Shown: piece after piece, positions 27,159 through 36,396 of the stretch
Numbering within the stretch: the first letter of the stretch is position 1
Layout of the letters: the number at the start of each line of letters is the position of its first letter
NCBI GenBank assembly: GCA_001447805.1
Contig: CP013099.1
Location: forward strand, 2,923,181 to 2,987,180
Source: Candidatus Tenderia electrophaga
Lineage (GTDB): Bacteria; Pseudomonadota; Gammaproteobacteria; Tenderiales; Tenderiaceae
Length of the DNA stretch: 64,000 nucleotides
Direction of reading: 5' to 3'
The notes under the pieces: generated by a model
Databases searched by the model: none
What the model was told of the DNA's origin: nothing
Seen by the model: the letters and a program-made list of their open reading frames with translations, nothing else
Program-made: the position numbers and the translations under genes

Positions 27159-28424
27159 CTAATCAGAGAAAACTTTTTTTCTGTTATTCCTGTCAATCCA
27201 CCAAGCATACCCCAGCCAAATTCCGTAGACCGACAGAACAGACATTATCGGCATGGCGGGAAGCCGGTACCGGAATATCACATAGCTGGCCGCATGGATC
27301 GCGCAATACAGTAATACAGTTGCATACAGAATGAGATGTGACCGCTCCAGTTTCCTAAAAAACAACAGCGGCAGCAGGGCAGTGGTCAGAATAAACAGAT
27401 AATAAACAAGCCAGACGGAACGCACGGCCGACTCCAGGCTCGACTGATCACCGAATTTTCCTGTATGAAAGGGCGGCATCCAGAAATACGCCACCTTGCT
27501 GAGCGAGCGCCATGCCGTTTGAACTGGGTTTTCGAACATGTAATCCAGGGCCTTGTCCTGAAGGATTGCCATGGACTCAAGCTGTCCTTTCTCGCGGCGC
27601 AGGGCATACCACTCAGCCCCCATCGGCGTGTCTTGAATCCCGACAAAGCCAGCCGAGGAATTGGCGTTGTTGCCCAGATAAAGATTAAAACTACCGTTGG
27701 TATTGAGCACCGGCTGGCCGAGTTCCGAATATGTATAGGCCAACCAAGGTGTCAAGGCGATCGCACAGCCGAGAATACAACCCAGGGCCGGCGCCCAACG
27801 CAACCCGGACAATGACGGCTTGCGGAGATTGAAACCGATCACCACCACACCGATCAATACCCCGGTTAGTATGGTCGCCGGGCCTACCATCAATTCCATA
27901 CCGAATATAAGCCCGAGGGTCAGCGCCGCAAACAAACCGGGGCGGCGTGAGTAGCGCAGCAGAATCACTGTCTGAAGCAAAAGCAGTGGCACCATCAGGT
28001 TTTCTTTTGCCACATATTCGGTATACAAAACGGCCGGCGGATAAACGGCCCACAACAGGGCCGCGGCGGCCGCCCACTTCCAATTCGGTAGCGCTTCCCT
28101 GCCGCAAAGGTATACCAGCAACACACTGACAACGCCCAGGACCGCGTTTACGAAACCGACCACTTCCACGCCAGCACCGAAGAGCGCGAAAAAAGGAACG
28201 AGAAACAAGGGATATCCGGCGCTATAAAAGGCGACGTTACCCATCCCGTCGCTCATGTGTCCCGTAGCCAGCATGGAGGTCGCCATTCTCATGTAGATGG
28301 CGTAATCCGACACCGGCGCGATGTCCAACACCATGACGGCAGCGAGCCTGATCGCTGCCGACAATAGCAATATCGTCAGCAAGACGCCGGCCTTGGTCAT
28401 ATTGGCGGACACAGCAAGCCTCAT
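27159..28424 (-). CDS. GT39/ArnT-like polytopic membrane glycosyltransferase
   Basis: 421 residues with about ten membrane helices. It starts TKAGVLLTILLLSAAIRLAAVMV and soon after has an acidic DIAPVSDYAIYMRMA loop, the place where GT-C enzymes of the PMT/ArnT type carry their catalytic aspartate. It also has YTEYVAKENLMVPLLL, typical of GT39, and a central periplasmic loop NTNGSFNLYLGNNANSS. Such enzymes move sugars from polyprenyl-phosphate donors at the periplasmic face. Three bases separate it from the SMR-like gene, which follows a polyprenyl-phosphate prenyltransferase gene, so its donor may be a polyprenyl-phosphate pentose. Confidence 0.8.
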   Translation of the reverse strand: MRLAVSANMTKAGVLLTILLLSAAIRLAAVMVLDIAPVSDYAIYMRMATSMLATGHMSDGMGNVAFYSAGYPLFLVPFFALFGAGVEVVGFVNAVLGVVSVLLVYLCGREALPNWKWAAAAALLWAVYPPAVLYTEYVAKENLMVPLLLLQTVILLRYSRRPGLFAALTLGLIFGMELMVGPATILTGVLIGVVVIGFNLRKPSLSGLRWAPALGCILGCAIALTPWLAYTYSELGQPVLNTNGSFNLYLGNNANSSAGFVGIQDTPMGAEWYALRREKGQLESMAILQDKALDYMFENPVQTAWRSLSKVAYFWMPPFHTGKFGDQSSLESAVRSVWLVYYLFILTTALLPLLFFRKLERSHLILYATVLLYCAIHAASYVIFRYRLPAMPIMSVLSVYGIWLGYAWWIDRNNRKKVFSD

Positions 28425-28427
28425 CCG

Positions 28428-28802
28428 CTACGCGCTGCGTCCCACCAGGACACAACCGATCGCAATCAGTATGGTTCCGGCAATGCGCGCAGGCGTAATC
28501 GTTTCGTTAAGAAGAAAGGCGCCGAAGGCCATGGTGACAAGAAAACTGATGCCCACGAACGGGTAGGCGATGGAAAGATCGACTTTCGACAGGACCCAGA
28601 GCCACATCCCCACGCTCAGCCCGTAAATCAACAGGCCGAGCCATATCAGAGGGGACAACGCCACCGCCACCAATGCATCCATAAGACCGCCCTCAAGGGC
28701 GGACTGCACGTGGCTCCTCATCACACCGAGCTTCAGGGCCAATTGCGCGCATGCGGACAAAGTTACCGTCAGCAGTATCAGGCCTAAAATAAGATATGTC
28801 AT
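28428..28802 (-). CDS. SMR/EamA-type small flippase-like protein (ArnE/F-like)
   Basis: 124 residues from ATG 28802, with four predicted membrane helices: ILGLILLTVTLSACAQLALKL, IWLGLLIYGLSVGMWLWVLS, VDLSIAYPFVGISFLVTMAFGAF and ITPARIAGTILIAIGCVLVG. The pattern AQLALKLG, W-x-L and YPFxGxSFL matches small multidrug-resistance relatives such as ArnE/ArnF, which flip undecaprenyl-phosphate-aminoarabinose. It lies between a UbiA-type synthase and a GT39-like transferase with gaps of 18 and 3 bases, so flipping of a lipid-linked sugar is the best guess. Confidence 0.82.
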   Translation of the reverse strand: MTYLILGLILLTVTLSACAQLALKLGVMRSHVQSALEGGLMDALVAVALSPLIWLGLLIYGLSVGMWLWVLSKVDLSIAYPFVGISFLVTMAFGAFLLNETITPARIAGTILIAIGCVLVGRSA

Positions 28803-28820
28803 ATCGATCCCCACTCAGAA

Positions 28821-30251
28821 TTAAACATATCGAGCCAACAGCACGACCGCAACGAATGCCGCGCCGACCATTTGGCTCACCCGGTCCTTGATCGCAAACA
28901 CCACCGGGTCCTCAAATATCTTCCCCCTGCGCGCCCCAATCCAAATACGATTCCCCCAATACAGCATCAGCAGGCATAGACCCCATAACAATTCGGGAGT
29001 CCTGTACAGCACGGCCACTTCATCACTGTTGATATACAATGCCAATATCACCACGGAGGCGGTGATAGTCGAGGCGCCGAGGCTGAACATGGTCTCGGTG
29101 TCCGCCGCTGAGTAGCCCCGCCCATGCGCCTTTTCGTCGGTCTCGGACAGGGCGGACACCTCAATGTAGCGTTTGAGATAAGCCAGGCTGACGAATACGA
29201 AGACCGAAAAGGCCATCAACCACGAAGAGAGTTCGATATTCACCGCCTCGGAGCCCGCCACCACACGCAAGGTGTACAACACCGCCAGGGTCATCACATC
29301 CGCGGTCGATATCCGTTTCAGGAAAAACGAATAGGCGTTCGTCAATAGATAGTAAACCAGCAACACAGCGACGAAAGACAAGGGCAGGAATAACAAGGCG
29401 ATGATAAACGCCGCCAGGGGCAGACCGCCGGCCCCGACAATCCCGATGGTCAGGGGCAGCTCGCCCGAGGCCAGCGGCCTGTTGCGCTTAGTGAGGTGAC
29501 GACGATCCGCCTCCAGATCCAACATGTCGTTCAGAAAATAGACGCCTGAGGCACAGATACCGAAACATAGAAAGGCCAGCGCCGCCGACATCAACATCGG
29601 AACATCTATATAGGCATGCGAGGTGAACATGGGGACAAACACCAGAAGATTCTTAGCCCACTGATGAATGCGCATTTCCTTGAGCAAGGCCTGACCAAGT
29701 GAGTGGGGAGAGGTGATGACTTTCTCGGCCTTACCCTGGCGCCTGGCACGCTCAACATCGCTGCGCGGCGCGTTTACTAGAATATTCGAGCAGGACTCCG
29801 CCCAAATCGGACGATCTGCAATGCTATCCCCTGCATAAGCGAAACCCTCTCCATCCGCCTCTCGCAGGATCGCCGCCAGCTTTTTAATTCCTTTGAGGTT
29901 GAGCTCCACATCCGAGGCGATGACCCTATCGAACAATCCAAGATATTCGGCCACCTGATGTGCATAGCGCTGATTTGAGGCCGTGGCCAGGACAATCTTC
30001 CTGCCTTGATTCTTCTGTTCCCAAAGATAATCGATCAACTGATTTTCAAAGGGAAGATAATCCATGTCGAGGTCGACCAGGCGCGCCACGCGGTCTTTGA
30101 CATAGGATCGACCCTGCAATATCCAGATGAGCAAGGAAAACATCCGCAACGGATTCGCCTTGACCAGCTTAAGTACGCTTTCGACAAACAGGTCCGTACG
30201 CACCAGTGTTCGATCAAGATCTACGAATATATATTTTACTTCACTCTGCAT
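28821..30251 (-). CDS. HAD phosphatase-UbiA prenyltransferase fusion (DPPR-synthase-like)
   Basis: 476 residues from ATG 30251. The N-terminal ~190 residues are a HAD phosphatase: FVDLDRTLVRTD (nucleophile D11, acid D13), VLATASN, a GIKKLA lysine and YAGDSIADRPI. The rest is a membrane UbiA domain with NDMLDLEADRRHLTKRNRPL, whose DR-x-H-x2-KR-x-RP pattern is that of decaprenyl-phosphate phosphoribosyltransferases. That enzyme joins phosphoribosyl pyrophosphate to polyprenyl phosphate; the HAD part could then remove the 5'-phosphate. This gives a one-protein route to polyprenyl-phosphate ribose. The family is clear; the combined reaction is inferred. Confidence 0.87.
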   Translation of the reverse strand: MQSEVKYIFVDLDRTLVRTDLFVESVLKLVKANPLRMFSLLIWILQGRSYVKDRVARLVDLDMDYLPFENQLIDYLWEQKNQGRKIVLATASNQRYAHQVAEYLGLFDRVIASDVELNLKGIKKLAAILREADGEGFAYAGDSIADRPIWAESCSNILVNAPRSDVERARRQGKAEKVITSPHSLGQALLKEMRIHQWAKNLLVFVPMFTSHAYIDVPMLMSAALAFLCFGICASGVYFLNDMLDLEADRRHLTKRNRPLASGELPLTIGIVGAGGLPLAAFIIALLFLPLSFVAVLLVYYLLTNAYSFFLKRISTADVMTLAVLYTLRVVAGSEAVNIELSSWLMAFSVFVFVSLAYLKRYIEVSALSETDEKAHGRGYSAADTETMFSLGASTITASVVILALYINSDEVAVLYRTPELLWGLCLLMLYWGNRIWIGARRGKIFEDPVVFAIKDRVSQMVGAAFVAVVLLARYV

Positions 30252-30361
30252 ACCAGACACCTTCAGCGCCGAAGAAAACACCGCTAAACATCGTTCTCAC
30301 CCAATCCATCCAGCCTGCCGAACGTAGACATCCCACGACGTCTCGCCATGAATCTGAGACT

Positions 30362-32446
30362 CTAATCGTGCATCCAACACTCGAGTTTCGACTTGAGCCG
30401 AGCGGCGATCTCCGGATTCCGGTCGATGACATTGTGCCGGCATGCCGGATCCTCACGAATATTAAATAACTGGTAAATCGACCCATCTTCAAGAGGCTGA
30501 TATGTCAACTTCCACTCCCCCAGCCTGACCATACGGTCCTTGGCCGCCACCACGATGTCTTGAAACTCCGGCTTCAATGAAATCATTCCCGACGCCTTGT
30601 CCGGCACCTCCAGCAATTCAGGCAAGCTGGGATAACGCAAATGTCCGTCCGGCGTGCCCGGCAGGTCGGTGAGCCAGACGCCGGTTTCGTAGAATGCAGG
30701 CAGGTCCTCATCCGCCGGTTCACCATGCATGAATCGCGCGAGCGACACCCCCTCCATCCCCCCGTCACGCGGCGCACCGATCAAATCCAACAGTGTCGGA
30801 GCCAAGTCCACCGTCCGCACCACACTGGACACGGTCTGTTGCTGCCGGTTGCGTGGATCAGCAATAATCAAGGGCACCCGCGCAGAAAAATCACCAATGG
30901 CCGAATTCCCCTGCCCCCAGGTCTCATGCTCGAAAAACTCCATGCCGTGATCGCTGAAAATCACCACCACGGTATTATCAGACAGCCCGGAGTCTTCCAA
31001 ATAATCCAAGATACGCTTCAATTCATCATCGAAATTCTTCACGCAGCCGTCATATAGGTTAATAATCTGATCCAGGTCGAATTCGGTCTTCGGCTCGCCC
31101 TGCCGGCGGATGATCTCGAACGGATCGCGCAACCTGGCCATGGCGAACTTGGATTCACCACGATACTCGCGATCGGCGTACATTGTGTAATAGGGATACT
31201 TGGATGCAAACGGAGGATGCGTCGTCGCCATGAACGACATCAGAAAAAACGGCTCATCCCGTTGCGCCAAACGCGCAATCATACGTCGCGTGTCACGCCC
31301 GACCTCCTCGGTCAGAGGATGTCCACCCAAATAATAGATTTCAGGCAACAACATCTTGCCGAATAGATTCTGCGTAAACAAAGATAGAAATAGACGTATG
31401 TCCTTAGGCCCCTGCCGCAACAGGTATTTAATATTCCATTGGTCATGGGGCATCTCGGTATATTCGAAGCCGAAGTCGAGTTTGTTCAAATCGGAAATGG
31501 CCCAGTCCCCGACCGCTGCGGTGCGATAGCCCTGGCGCCTGAGAATATCGGGTAGCGCGGCGACCGGCAGATGGGTATCGGCGGGCGAGAGGAAATTGTC
31601 GCGCACGCCGTGGGTGTGGGGCCAAGTACCCGTGAGCATCGAGGCCAGGCTGGGGGCCGTGCGCGCGCAGGGCACATAGCAATCGGTAAAGCGGGTAGCG
31701 CGGCCGGCCAGCGCCTCCAAGGTCGGGGTGAGTTCGCGCGGATACCCCATACCGTTTACACGGTCGGCACGCAGGGTATCGGCGCCGATCATAATGATAT
31801 TGGGACGGCTCCGGTCACCACGCGCCTTGACTGGCCGCGGCTCACGCTGCCAGGCGGACAACGACATAACGATGATATAGGCCAGGGAGATGCACAGTAT
31901 GAGGCCAAAGCCGAGCCAGTCCGCTGCGCCGGCCAAGCTCACCAGTGCGGCCCCGAGCCAAGCGGCGGTTGCGCCCCAAAGCACGATATCCAGGGCCCTG
32001 AGACGCGCCGGTGTCAATTGTTCCCACAGGGCATAGAAGTGCGTCATGGAATAATGGGAGGACGAAGCGATCAAGCCCGGCGAATAGAGTAGCTTACGCA
32101 GAAATTGACGCCCGCTCAGAACAAGCAGGGAAGACGAAGCGGCGACTATAGCGACGGTAATATCAAAATCATAGCCCAACAGGGCCATACCGCCCACATA
32201 AAGGATGCTCCCGACAAAGGCCATCAGAGTGGAAATCAGGAAGGCGTAAAATGTAAGCCGCCCCAGGGCGTAAGCCAAGTAAAGCCGGTAGTGCGATAAT
32301 ACGCCTTCGGCAATCTGGGGACCTGTTCGAGCGAAATCACGGAGTGATTTAGCCAGCATCAACAAGGTAATGACTGCACCAACGAGCAGGCTCACGCCGA
32401 ACCCTTCGGCCAACGACTGCAGAATGAGACGATCGGTATCGGTCAT
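30362..32446 (-). CDS. Membrane sulfatase-superfamily enzyme with Thr at the nucleophile position
   Basis: 694 residues. Five predicted membrane helices occupy the first ~200 residues, followed by a large periplasmic alkaline-phosphatase/sulfatase domain. Metal-site segments IIMIGADTLRADRVNG and VVIFSDHGMEFFEHE are intact. The nucleophile motif, normally C/S-x-P-x-R, reads TAPSLASMLTG: Thr takes the Cys/Ser place and Leu the Arg place. It therefore cannot form formylglycine. The five-helix plus Thr layout is that of phosphoethanolamine, phosphoglycerol and LTA-synthase-like transferases, though overall wording is sulfatase-like. Transfer or removal of a charged group on the glycan is likely. 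It sits in the minus-strand glycan operon. Confidence 0.82.
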   Translation of the reverse strand: MTDTDRLILQSLAEGFGVSLLVGAVITLLMLAKSLRDFARTGPQIAEGVLSHYRLYLAYALGRLTFYAFLISTLMAFVGSILYVGGMALLGYDFDITVAIVAASSSLLVLSGRQFLRKLLYSPGLIASSSHYSMTHFYALWEQLTPARLRALDIVLWGATAAWLGAALVSLAGAADWLGFGLILCISLAYIIVMSLSAWQREPRPVKARGDRSRPNIIMIGADTLRADRVNGMGYPRELTPTLEALAGRATRFTDCYVPCARTAPSLASMLTGTWPHTHGVRDNFLSPADTHLPVAALPDILRRQGYRTAAVGDWAISDLNKLDFGFEYTEMPHDQWNIKYLLRQGPKDIRLFLSLFTQNLFGKMLLPEIYYLGGHPLTEEVGRDTRRMIARLAQRDEPFFLMSFMATTHPPFASKYPYYTMYADREYRGESKFAMARLRDPFEIIRRQGEPKTEFDLDQIINLYDGCVKNFDDELKRILDYLEDSGLSDNTVVVIFSDHGMEFFEHETWGQGNSAIGDFSARVPLIIADPRNRQQQTVSSVVRTVDLAPTLLDLIGAPRDGGMEGVSLARFMHGEPADEDLPAFYETGVWLTDLPGTPDGHLRYPSLPELLEVPDKASGMISLKPEFQDIVVAAKDRMVRLGEWKLTYQPLEDGSIYQLFNIREDPACRHNVIDRNPEIAARLKSKLECWMHD

Positions 32447-32561
32447 AGGCACACCTGACCTTGCATCAACACCGGCCCCTCATTGGATGTTGTGTCAGTC
32501 ATCACCCCTATCATGTCGATTCCAACATGTTTGAGAAACGGCGCGTGGGTGAAACGCTTTT

Positions 32562-33464
32562 TCATAAGCGACGCCCCAGCAGCATGTCTCTGGCCAGTCC
32601 CAGACAAAGCCTGCCGCGCCCCAAGGGCGACAAAGCAAAGGCACGCAAGACGTCTGCCAGCGCCGTACTGCGCTGACCCGCCCGGTAGGCCCCTTTGGCG
32701 TAATCGGCATAGACGCCCGCCAGGCTGGAGCGCCAAAAACTCCCCTGCCGCTCCGGCGACAGCAGGACGCGGTTCTTTTTGATCGACTGCAAGGCCGATT
32801 CGCGCATGGCCGCCAGATTGCGGCTGACACTCTGTTCGCGCCGCAGGATCACCACCAGCGGCTCGGCAATGCAGGCATAACCGGACACGGCGGCCAGCCT
32901 GATCCAAAGATCGGGGTCTTCGAAACCGCGCAGACGTTCATCGAACAGCCCCACCTGCTCGAACAAGGCCTTGCGTGCCATGACCGCCGAGCAGCCGCCG
33001 GCAATGGCCGCGTTTTCGCTGAAAAGCGTCTCCAACACATTCACCGTATCCAGCGGCGGGCAATGCCAGTCGTTGACGAATTCGCCCTGCGGATTTTCGA
33101 CCCGTGCGGCCGTGGAACAAAAGCCGACCTCGGGGCGCGCCTGCATCAACTCGACCTGCCGGGCGAGCTTGTTCGGCAGCCACCAGTCGTCGGCGTCAAG
33201 AAACGCCACGTACTCCCCGCGCGCGGCACGGATACCCGCGTTACGCGCTGCAGACATGCCGGCATTGTCCTGTTCGATCACCTTTATCGTGTCGCCGTAG
33301 CGCTGGAGCACCTGCCGGGTATCATCCGTGCTGCCGTCGTTGACGACGATGAGCTCGAATCCACGCAGGCTTTGGGCGAGCACACTGTCGATGGCGCGAG
33401 CGACACACCAGGCCACGTTATAGGCCGGCATGACAATACTAACGACCGGGTTATTATCAGTCAT
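32562..33464 (-). CDS. GT2-family glycosyltransferase
   Basis: 300-residue GT-A inverting enzyme: VVSIVMPAYNVAWCVARAIDSVL, LIVVNDGSTDDTRQVL, GMSAARNAGIRAARGEYVAFLDADDWW with the D-x-D motif, and GFEDPDLWIRLAA near the catalytic base. ATG 33464 is chosen because GGGG lies seven bases upstream; ATG 33470 is a close alternative. The start overlaps the end of the upstream sulfotransferase gene by eight bases, so the two are coupled. Donor and linkage are unknown. Confidence 0.9.
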   Translation of the reverse strand: MTDNNPVVSIVMPAYNVAWCVARAIDSVLAQSLRGFELIVVNDGSTDDTRQVLQRYGDTIKVIEQDNAGMSAARNAGIRAARGEYVAFLDADDWWLPNKLARQVELMQARPEVGFCSTAARVENPQGEFVNDWHCPPLDTVNVLETLFSENAAIAGGCSAVMARKALFEQVGLFDERLRGFEDPDLWIRLAAVSGYACIAEPLVVILRREQSVSRNLAAMRESALQSIKKNRVLLSPERQGSFWRSSLAGVYADYAKGAYRAGQRSTALADVLRAFALSPLGRGRLCLGLARDMLLGRRL

Positions 33465-34401
33465 CGGCATACCCCAACTCGGTCATTAACGGTTGGATCG
33501 TTGGCAGAATACGCTCGATGGCCTCCGGATTATGCGCCTTCCACTTTTGCCGTTTAGGCGTACCCTTGACGATACTGGTGGGCCGGCGGCTGAGGTTGGC
33601 GCAACGCGTCTCCAGGCTTTCATCAAAGGGGATACCCAGACGCTCAAAGACGGGCCGGAACATCTCCACCGGCCGCTCGAAAATATCCTCGTAACGCAGC
33701 TGTATCCACTGCGCCGACGGAATGAACTGTTTGGCCTCCAGGGCCATGCGGTTGGCGGTCTGCCACTGATAGGCGCAGACCTCCTCCAAGGAAGCACGAT
33801 TGTAGTCGCGCCATCCGGGCGGTAGAAAGAATGACCAGTCGCTAAACTCAGCGTCGTTTATCGCCACGGTTTCGGGGCAGGGTCCAAGAAACTGGGACAG
33901 ACGAAAATGACCGTCGTGGCGCCAGCCGTCCATCATGGAGCTGATATTGTCCCGGCCGTCGCGATGGATGTAGATGAACGTCGCCCGGGGAAACAGCTTA
34001 TACAGATAAGGCAGACGCATGACATTGATACAGGTCTTGTCCAACACCCTGCCCCGTCCCAGACGCTGATAGAAATAGCACAGCGCGGCATCGCGATGGC
34101 CCGGCTTAGCATCGTCGGCGTAAGCCGCCTCGGAATGCCAACCGTTCAAGTGCGGACCCCAAAGACCGTTCCAAAAGCTGGGAATCTCATAGCCCAGAGA
34201 ACGCAACTGGGGTGCGGCGGCGATGGTCTCATACGTAACGGTGGTACCGGAACGGGAACAGCCCACCACAAATACGGGATCGGGCATGGCGGGCCGTGTC
34301 AGCCGCCACCACCAACCGCGCACCGTGTACCTGGCCTGACGCAGGTTCTTGGCCCGGATCTCCGGGTCCAGCAGTTTGTGAATGTTGCGCAACTTCGCCA
34401 T
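33457..34401 (-). CDS. Sulfotransferase (PAPS-dependent)
   Basis: 314 residues from ATG 34401; in-frame codons further upstream lie within the preceding GT2 gene. Motifs: FVVGCSRSGTTVTYETIA (5'-phosphosulfate loop), VLDKTCINVMRLPYL, FIYIHRDGRDNISSMMDGW (3'-phosphate) and WIQLRYEDIFERPVEMF. A family of sugar sulfotransferases fits, acceptor unknown. It is packed between two GT2 genes, three bases after one and overlapping the next by eight, so sulfation is built into the same operon as chain assembly. Confidence 0.9.
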   Translation of the reverse strand: MAKLRNIHKLLDPEIRAKNLRQARYTVRGWWWRLTRPAMPDPVFVVGCSRSGTTVTYETIAAAPQLRSLGYEIPSFWNGLWGPHLNGWHSEAAYADDAKPGHRDAALCYFYQRLGRGRVLDKTCINVMRLPYLYKLFPRATFIYIHRDGRDNISSMMDGWRHDGHFRLSQFLGPCPETVAINDAEFSDWSFFLPPGWRDYNRASLEEVCAYQWQTANRMALEAKQFIPSAQWIQLRYEDIFERPVEMFRPVFERLGIPFDESLETRCANLSRRPTSIVKGTPKRQKWKAHNPEAIERILPTIQPLMTELGYADD

Positions 34402-34403
34402 GC

Positions 34404-35390
34404 TCAATGTTTCCCCGAACCCGTCAGCGAGTGAGCCTGCAGCCTGTCCTTGTGACGCAGGTGATAACCGCGGCATTCGCCCATGGCCGCCGCCAGACGC
34501 ACCAAATAAAAGCGACGATGCTGCGCCTTGATCGCTGTCAGCACCCACAACAGATAACCGGCGACCTTGCGGTACATGAACGCGGGCACGCGCCCCCCCG
34601 AGGTGCTGTTGTCCTCAGACAGGCGTACATTGGACGCCGAGCGGATATAGGCCTTTTTAATGAGATAGGCGAGCGCGAGACGCTCGCCATCGACATAATG
34701 ATATTGCACGACATCGGGCACATACTGCAGTCGCGCCCCCAGATGCAAGGCACGGCGGACCCATTCCAAATCCTCCGCCCCGCCCAGGTTATGACCGACC
34801 GGGCCGAACTCGGTGGAAAACCCGCCGACGCGCTCGCACCACTCGCGCCGCAAGAACAAATTACCGCCCCCCGGAATGGCACTGTCGAGCGCGAGCGGCT
34901 TGGGCGTATCACCCTGGTCGAAGCGGGGGACAGGCAGCGGGTAGATTCGGTACGGGCCTTTGTCGTGCACCCAGGCGGGCTCAGAGCCGTCCCAGTCGGG
35001 CAGGATACGGCCGCAAAACAGGTCCGCATCGGGATATGCTTCCGCGGCGCGGCAAAGATTTACCAGGTACGCACTGTCCACCCGGTGGTCATCATCAACA
35101 AAGGCCACCAGATCCGATCGAATCCGTGGAATAGCGCTGTTCAGGGCGTGGGATTTACCGGGGGTGGGCTCCTCGAACCAGTCCAGGGCCAAGGCATCCG
35201 GTTTTATCTGTTTAAAATTTTCAAGCCGGATGACAGTCTCGTCGCTGCAGGCGTTGGCCGCCACCAGGACGCCCACCTGCCACCCTTTGGGTCGCTGTGC
35301 TGAATTCAAAAACTCCAAAGTGCGCAACAACAGGTCAACACGATTATGCGTGCAGATTAGAATCGTGAGTGAGTTTGGACCGTTGATCAT
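34404..35390 (-). CDS. GT2-family glycosyltransferase
   Basis: 328 residues from ATG 35390; a TTG at 35414 is possible. GT-A motifs: LTILICTHNRVDLLLRTLEFL, AANACSDETV, EPTPGKSHALNSAI, DLVAFVDDDHRVD (D-x-D region), IPGGGNLFLRREWCERVGGF and the catalytic-base region GGAEDLEWVRRAL. The C-terminus contains a weakly hydrophobic stretch (YLLWVLTAI). It precedes the sulfotransferase gene. The sugar is unknown. Confidence 0.9.
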   Translation of the reverse strand: MINGPNSLTILICTHNRVDLLLRTLEFLNSAQRPKGWQVGVLVAANACSDETVIRLENFKQIKPDALALDWFEEPTPGKSHALNSAIPRIRSDLVAFVDDDHRVDSAYLVNLCRAAEAYPDADLFCGRILPDWDGSEPAWVHDKGPYRIYPLPVPRFDQGDTPKPLALDSAIPGGGNLFLRREWCERVGGFSTEFGPVGHNLGGAEDLEWVRRALHLGARLQYVPDVVQYHYVDGERLALAYLIKKAYIRSASNVRLSEDNSTSGGRVPAFMYRKVAGYLLWVLTAIKAQHRRFYLVRLAAAMGECRGYHLRHKDRLQAHSLTGSGKH

Positions 35391-35449
35391 TACCGAAGCA
35401 TCAAGGTCAAACAAAGCAAATCAAAATCGGTTTTACTGAAGAAGTCATT

Positions 35450-36394
35450 TCATCGCGCTTCTTGGTAAGCTTTACGGTACCCCTTCATGGTGCCGAGAAA
35501 ATGCCCTACCGTCATTAACTGGCGAAAGGCGCGGTGTGGTCCTCTGGTAGCGAGCTGCCACAGATATTTACCGCCCGCACGGGCGAATTGGGGATATAAA
35601 AACAACGGCACGGCGAACAGCCGTCGCCCAAACTGCTTTTCATCGTAATAGGCCTTCTGAAAACCGGCATTGTAATGAATGGTGAGAAAATATTTGCGTT
35701 CAAGCTGGTGCGGCAATATCTGGTGGTAAACGATTGCCTTTGGCTGGTAAAAGATACGCGCATCATCGGTAGCGGCTAGACGATGAAAATAATCGGTTTC
35801 CGCCCCTTTAAACAATTCGCCGCGTTTGCGCCCTTGCCCCTTGCGTCCAACCTTGGGGTTAAAAAGCCCGATCTTATCCACCACTCGGCGGTTGAATGAC
35901 ATGTTGCCGCCGTAAGGATATTGGACCACGCCGTCCATCCTGAACGGTTCCTCGCCATAATCCTGATAGCCGAGGAATCCCCATACCTCGGGTGTCACCC
36001 ACGGTGGAAGCTTGATGTCGGGATCCAGATGGATACGTCCGCCGACCGCATCGGCATCATTCTGCTCCAGCGCCTCATAGAGCGCGGCAAGCCAGTCGGA
36101 CTTCACCAGAATATCATCGTCCACATAACAAAAATATTTGCCGCCCGAATCATTCACGCCGTGATTGCGGGCGTTGTTGAGACCTTGCTCGGCTTCGAAG
36201 CTATAGCGTATACGAATCGGCAGCGTCTCAGCCAAACGCTCCACGACCTGGCGGGTATCATCACTGGAGTTGTTATCCACGACCAACACCTCCCAATCCA
36301 GGCCTTCCACGCCCTCCTGGCGGGCCAGGTGGTCAAGGCAGACGGGCAGATTGCCACTGCGATTGTAAGTGCAAATAATGACTGTAAAATCCAT
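35450..36394 (-). CDS. GT2-family glycosyltransferase
   Basis: 314-residue GT-A enzyme: DFTVIICTYNRSGNLPVCLDHL, VLVVDNNSSDDTRQVV, EQGLNNARNHGVNDSGGKYFCYVDDDILV, VGGRIHLD and YPYGGNMSFNRRVVDKIG, with GAETDYFHRLA as the likely base-containing segment. It begins two bases after the deacetylase stop and is followed by another GT2 of similar layout, so the pair may add successive sugars of one repeat unit. Confidence 0.9.
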   Translation of the reverse strand: MDFTVIICTYNRSGNLPVCLDHLARQEGVEGLDWEVLVVDNNSSDDTRQVVERLAETLPIRIRYSFEAEQGLNNARNHGVNDSGGKYFCYVDDDILVKSDWLAALYEALEQNDADAVGGRIHLDPDIKLPPWVTPEVWGFLGYQDYGEEPFRMDGVVQYPYGGNMSFNRRVVDKIGLFNPKVGRKGQGRKRGELFKGAETDYFHRLAATDDARIFYQPKAIVYHQILPHQLERKYFLTIHYNAGFQKAYYDEKQFGRRLFAVPLFLYPQFARAGGKYLWQLATRGPHRAFRQLMTVGHFLGTMKGYRKAYQEAR

Positions 36395-36396
36395 GC

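Noticed and set aside
31650-31670. C262 of the sulfatase-like protein as a formylglycine cysteine
   Set aside because: The distance to the Pro and to the closing Gly fits T265 (codons counted from GTG 32452), not C262; there is no C-x-P-x-R around C262.
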